Shown here: piece by piece, positions 61,401 to 64,000 of the stretch
How positions within the stretch are numbered: the first letter of the stretch is position 1
Layout: each line of letters opens with the position of its first letter
Source of the DNA: Serilophus lunatus
Taxonomy: Eukaryota > Chordata > Aves > Passeriformes > Eurylaimidae
Direction of reading: 5' to 3'
DNA: 64,000 nucleotides
Assembly: GCA_013399895.1 (NCBI GenBank)
Contig: VXBA01003292.1
Span: 330,371-394,370, forward strand
Position numbers and translations under genes: made by a program
Notes under the pieces: model-generated
The model's database searches: none
What the model was told of the DNA's origin: nothing
The model's input: only the letters and a program-made list of their open reading frames with translations

Positions 61401-64000
61401 CACAGGAGGAGGAAATGCCTCAGGGTTTGCTTCCGTTAAGCCAATAGGAATGTTGCTATTTACTTCAGTGAAAAAAGGACCAAGTCCTCATCTGACTGCC
61501 TCAAAATGTTGCAAAACAGCAGGCCCTAATCAGTAACTGAAGCCTCTAGGCTTGTCCTGAAGCTGCTTGTTCACCACCTCCTGTTATGTTCTGTGGAGGA
61601 CTCTGAGGATCTTTATAAGGTCAGAGCAAGATGCATCCTTTCCTGGTGTCACTTCTGGTGCCTGGAGTGATTCACCTCATTTTCTCTTTCCTCTCCCTGG
61701 GTGCTCCACTTCCACTTGGCTTCTCAAACCGATATCACCACTGAGCTAGGTCAATGTCTGACAGACTTCTTAAGAAGAGCATATGAAATATTGAGGACTG
61801 TGAGGGCTGATACAAACCACCTGCTCAGCTCCCTTCTACATTTTTGTGTCTGTCTCTAGCCCTGTTTCTTTCTTTCAGCACTTGTAGTATTCAAATGCAT
61901 TCACAGTTTTGACTTCTTTCAGGATATTTGGCTGTGAGAGTGCTGCACACAGGTGCCACAAACTAATGCCTTCTCCATAAACATATTTCTCTCAGCATCC
62001 CTTCAATACATGACCCTTTCATGAGCTTCAGTGCTTGTTTTCAAACCCATTCTCCTTCCTCATATTGCAGCATACAGCTCCTTGATCTAACTCAAAAATG
62101 CACATATCCATCTCTTCCTAATAGACATAAACCTAATGCTTCCAGCCTACCCTCCTGCCTTTGATCCTTCTCATGGTTTCTCACCCTTGCTACCCTTTAC
62201 GCCTTCTTTGCTCTTTGTTGATGAACATTTGCTCTCAAGAGGAAAGAAAGCCTTAGTCACAGATGCATGAAACACCAGGGATGTTCTGAAGAATCATTGA
62301 GCCAAACTTTTATCCCTGTCCAGAGGAAATAGGATGTCGTCTCACTTTCTGAGATAAGAAAGGCAGTCTTTTTGAGGCCCCAAATGGACTTACAGGTGTA
62401 AGGGCTTATGACACATTTTGCAGTGAATGTTAGAAGTGGAAGATTGCTGAAAAAGCTATTGTAATCCATCATCACCTGCATTTTCTGGTCTTGTTTTACT
62501 GGATGTATAACCCCAAAGGGATCTAAGAACTAAGAGGAGCAACACTACATACCATTTTCATGCCTCCAGCATAGCTGACCCATACTTAGGTATCTCCAGA
62601 GAAAAATGTGAGGACTCCTTGAGTAGACCAGTCCAAGAGTGGGGTAACAAACTGGCACATGGACATCAATGCAGTGATTGTCTGTATTACTTGGTGTAGG
62701 ATCAGTGCCTTCTTGACTGCCAGGATAGGAGAGCACTATTACCTACTATTTAATTACAAGTAGAAAAGGCAAAGGAAAGAAAGGGTTAGTGAAATGACCT
62801 ATTTTATTTTTCAGTAGCTCTCTTTAAACATCCCTAAGGATTTCTTACCTCCCATTAAAATTTTAGCTTAAAATGCTGATAGTAAGGAATTCAGCAGTGA
62901 TACAGGCAAAGAAAAGTAGACCGTTAAATACTTTTGCTGCAATAAATCTCCAGGCAGTTGAAAGACAGTAGGGCAGGAGGAGAAGAAAGGGTGGATGAAA
63001 TAGGAGCTCCAATTTTTACTAAGATGACTAAAAGTCCTATATCAGGACTCAGTAAATACAAGAGACATAATTTCCTAATTGTATTATTGCTCCATTCTTG
63101 CAACTTGTACTTTGGTCACTGTTCCTGTCTACATGAAAACAAAAAAACTTCTCCAATTCCTGCAGAGCCCTGCTTACTCTGCCCTTATCTTTCCCTCTAA
63201 GCATGTTGAATAAACTGCTCAGATGAATAACTAGAGATATTGCCCTACTCTTTTCTCCCAACCTAGCAGTCTTTTCCTCTCCAGCATTTTTTTCAGTGCT
63301 CTTTTTCATTCTCTCTGCTGACTCCATTTGCTTATGAAGATGAGGGGTCCAAAGCCACTTAATAATCAGACCTGCCCACATTCCTGCATTCAAGGCTGAG
63401 TGTTTGCATGCTTTATTTTTTTTCCTTTTCCTTGAAAAATGGTATCCACCTAAAAGAAGTTGAAATTAATGTGAGTAGATAGAAATGAGTCTGCACAGAG
63501 CATATGCCCACAAACCTAAAGCAGTTTTAGGGAGGTGTAGGGAAATCTGTAAAATAGAAGTTGTAGAAGTAACACATACCCCTCTTCCAAAGCATTTGCA
63601 TGCATGTGTATGGAAGAAGGTGGAGCTCATGGAGGTCTCACCTCAAAGTGACTGAGGGTTTGATTGCCCTTCTTCTATTAGCCAGAAATTGTTTTGTCTG
63701 GCTGTTTGTTTGTGCCCATTGCTAAAGCTTTCAATCAGTTTGGGTGAATGATGCCCTTCCAGAAACTCACAGCCAGGTACTTGTGACATTAGTGTAACCG
63801 AATGACAGACAGAACTGGAGCAAACAGAAAGTTAACAAAGCAGCAAATAGAAGACAAGGAATGAAGTAGATTAATAAGGTTAAGATCCTTCACTGTGTAT
63901 GCCAGCCATTTGGTTTTTCTCAAAGCCTGTTGACATGTAAAGGAAAGCAGCAACTACCTGGTTAGCACAGGGCAGAAAAAAAAATAATGCATTCAGCTTT

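Larger units (their letters stand above)
54992..64000 (+). other. BRSK2: Intron downstream of the last visible exon (at least 9.0 kb)
   Basis: No sequence encoding the expected SPLSNFFDVIKQLF tail was found. 55010-55250 is C-rich and has open frames, but none is recognisable. Other content is a GCAGAATTTGGCC motif (56148-56160), a GAT repeat (58378-58410) and a possible non-coding element near 57200-57330. The rest is unremarkable AT-rich sequence. Confidence 0.7.

Overview
The window is vertebrate nuclear DNA, most probably from a bird. Short exons with GT/AG borders are separated by kilobase-scale introns. The interspersed repeats are bird-type: two long terminal repeats (LTRs) of an endogenous retrovirus family I recognise from bird genomes, and a CR1 LINE fragment. 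The species cannot be fixed from the sequence.

One gene is present, on the + strand: the 3' part of BRSK2 (BR serine/threonine kinase 2, also called SAD-A), an LKB1-activated AMPK-related kinase of neurons and pancreatic islets. Eleven core exons (8304-8335, 13648-13812, 14530-14627, 19657-19807, 33435-33495, 37764-37971, 39110-39158, 43875-43998, 45967-46147, 46619-46708, 54944-54991) join with consistent splice phases into 1207 nt, or 402 codons plus one base, with no stop. They encode, in order, the last helix of the kinase domain, the UBA-like regulatory domain, a basic and Ser/Pro-rich linker, the proline-rich region, and the C-terminal KA1-like/autoinhibitory domain with a KEN degron. 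The kinase catalytic exons lie upstream of base 1. I found no exon for the usual C-terminus in the 9 kb after the last exon, so it is probably beyond base 64000.

Around this backbone are four further coding elements. The first is a 66-nt cassette exon (23648-23713), known from mammalian BRSK2 isoforms. The second is a 24-nt in-frame candidate microexon (27632-27655) with a very long pyrimidine tract. The third is an in-frame 5' extension of the proline-rich exon, reaching 37389 or 37359, which preserves a KTQTLPS motif that I know from the paralogue BRSK1. The fourth is a candidate alternative terminal exon (46886-47046) that would give a different C-terminus.

Region by region: 1-8303 is upstream intron with two solo LTRs in opposite orientation (3045-4181 minus, 6748-7636 plus), each flanked by a perfect 5-bp target-site duplication; the second contains a 381-base assembly gap. 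8304-54991 holds the exons and introns. 54992-64000 is intron. I see no second gene, RNA gene, CRISPR array or bacterial-type system. The most notable content is the isoform-generating exon structure.
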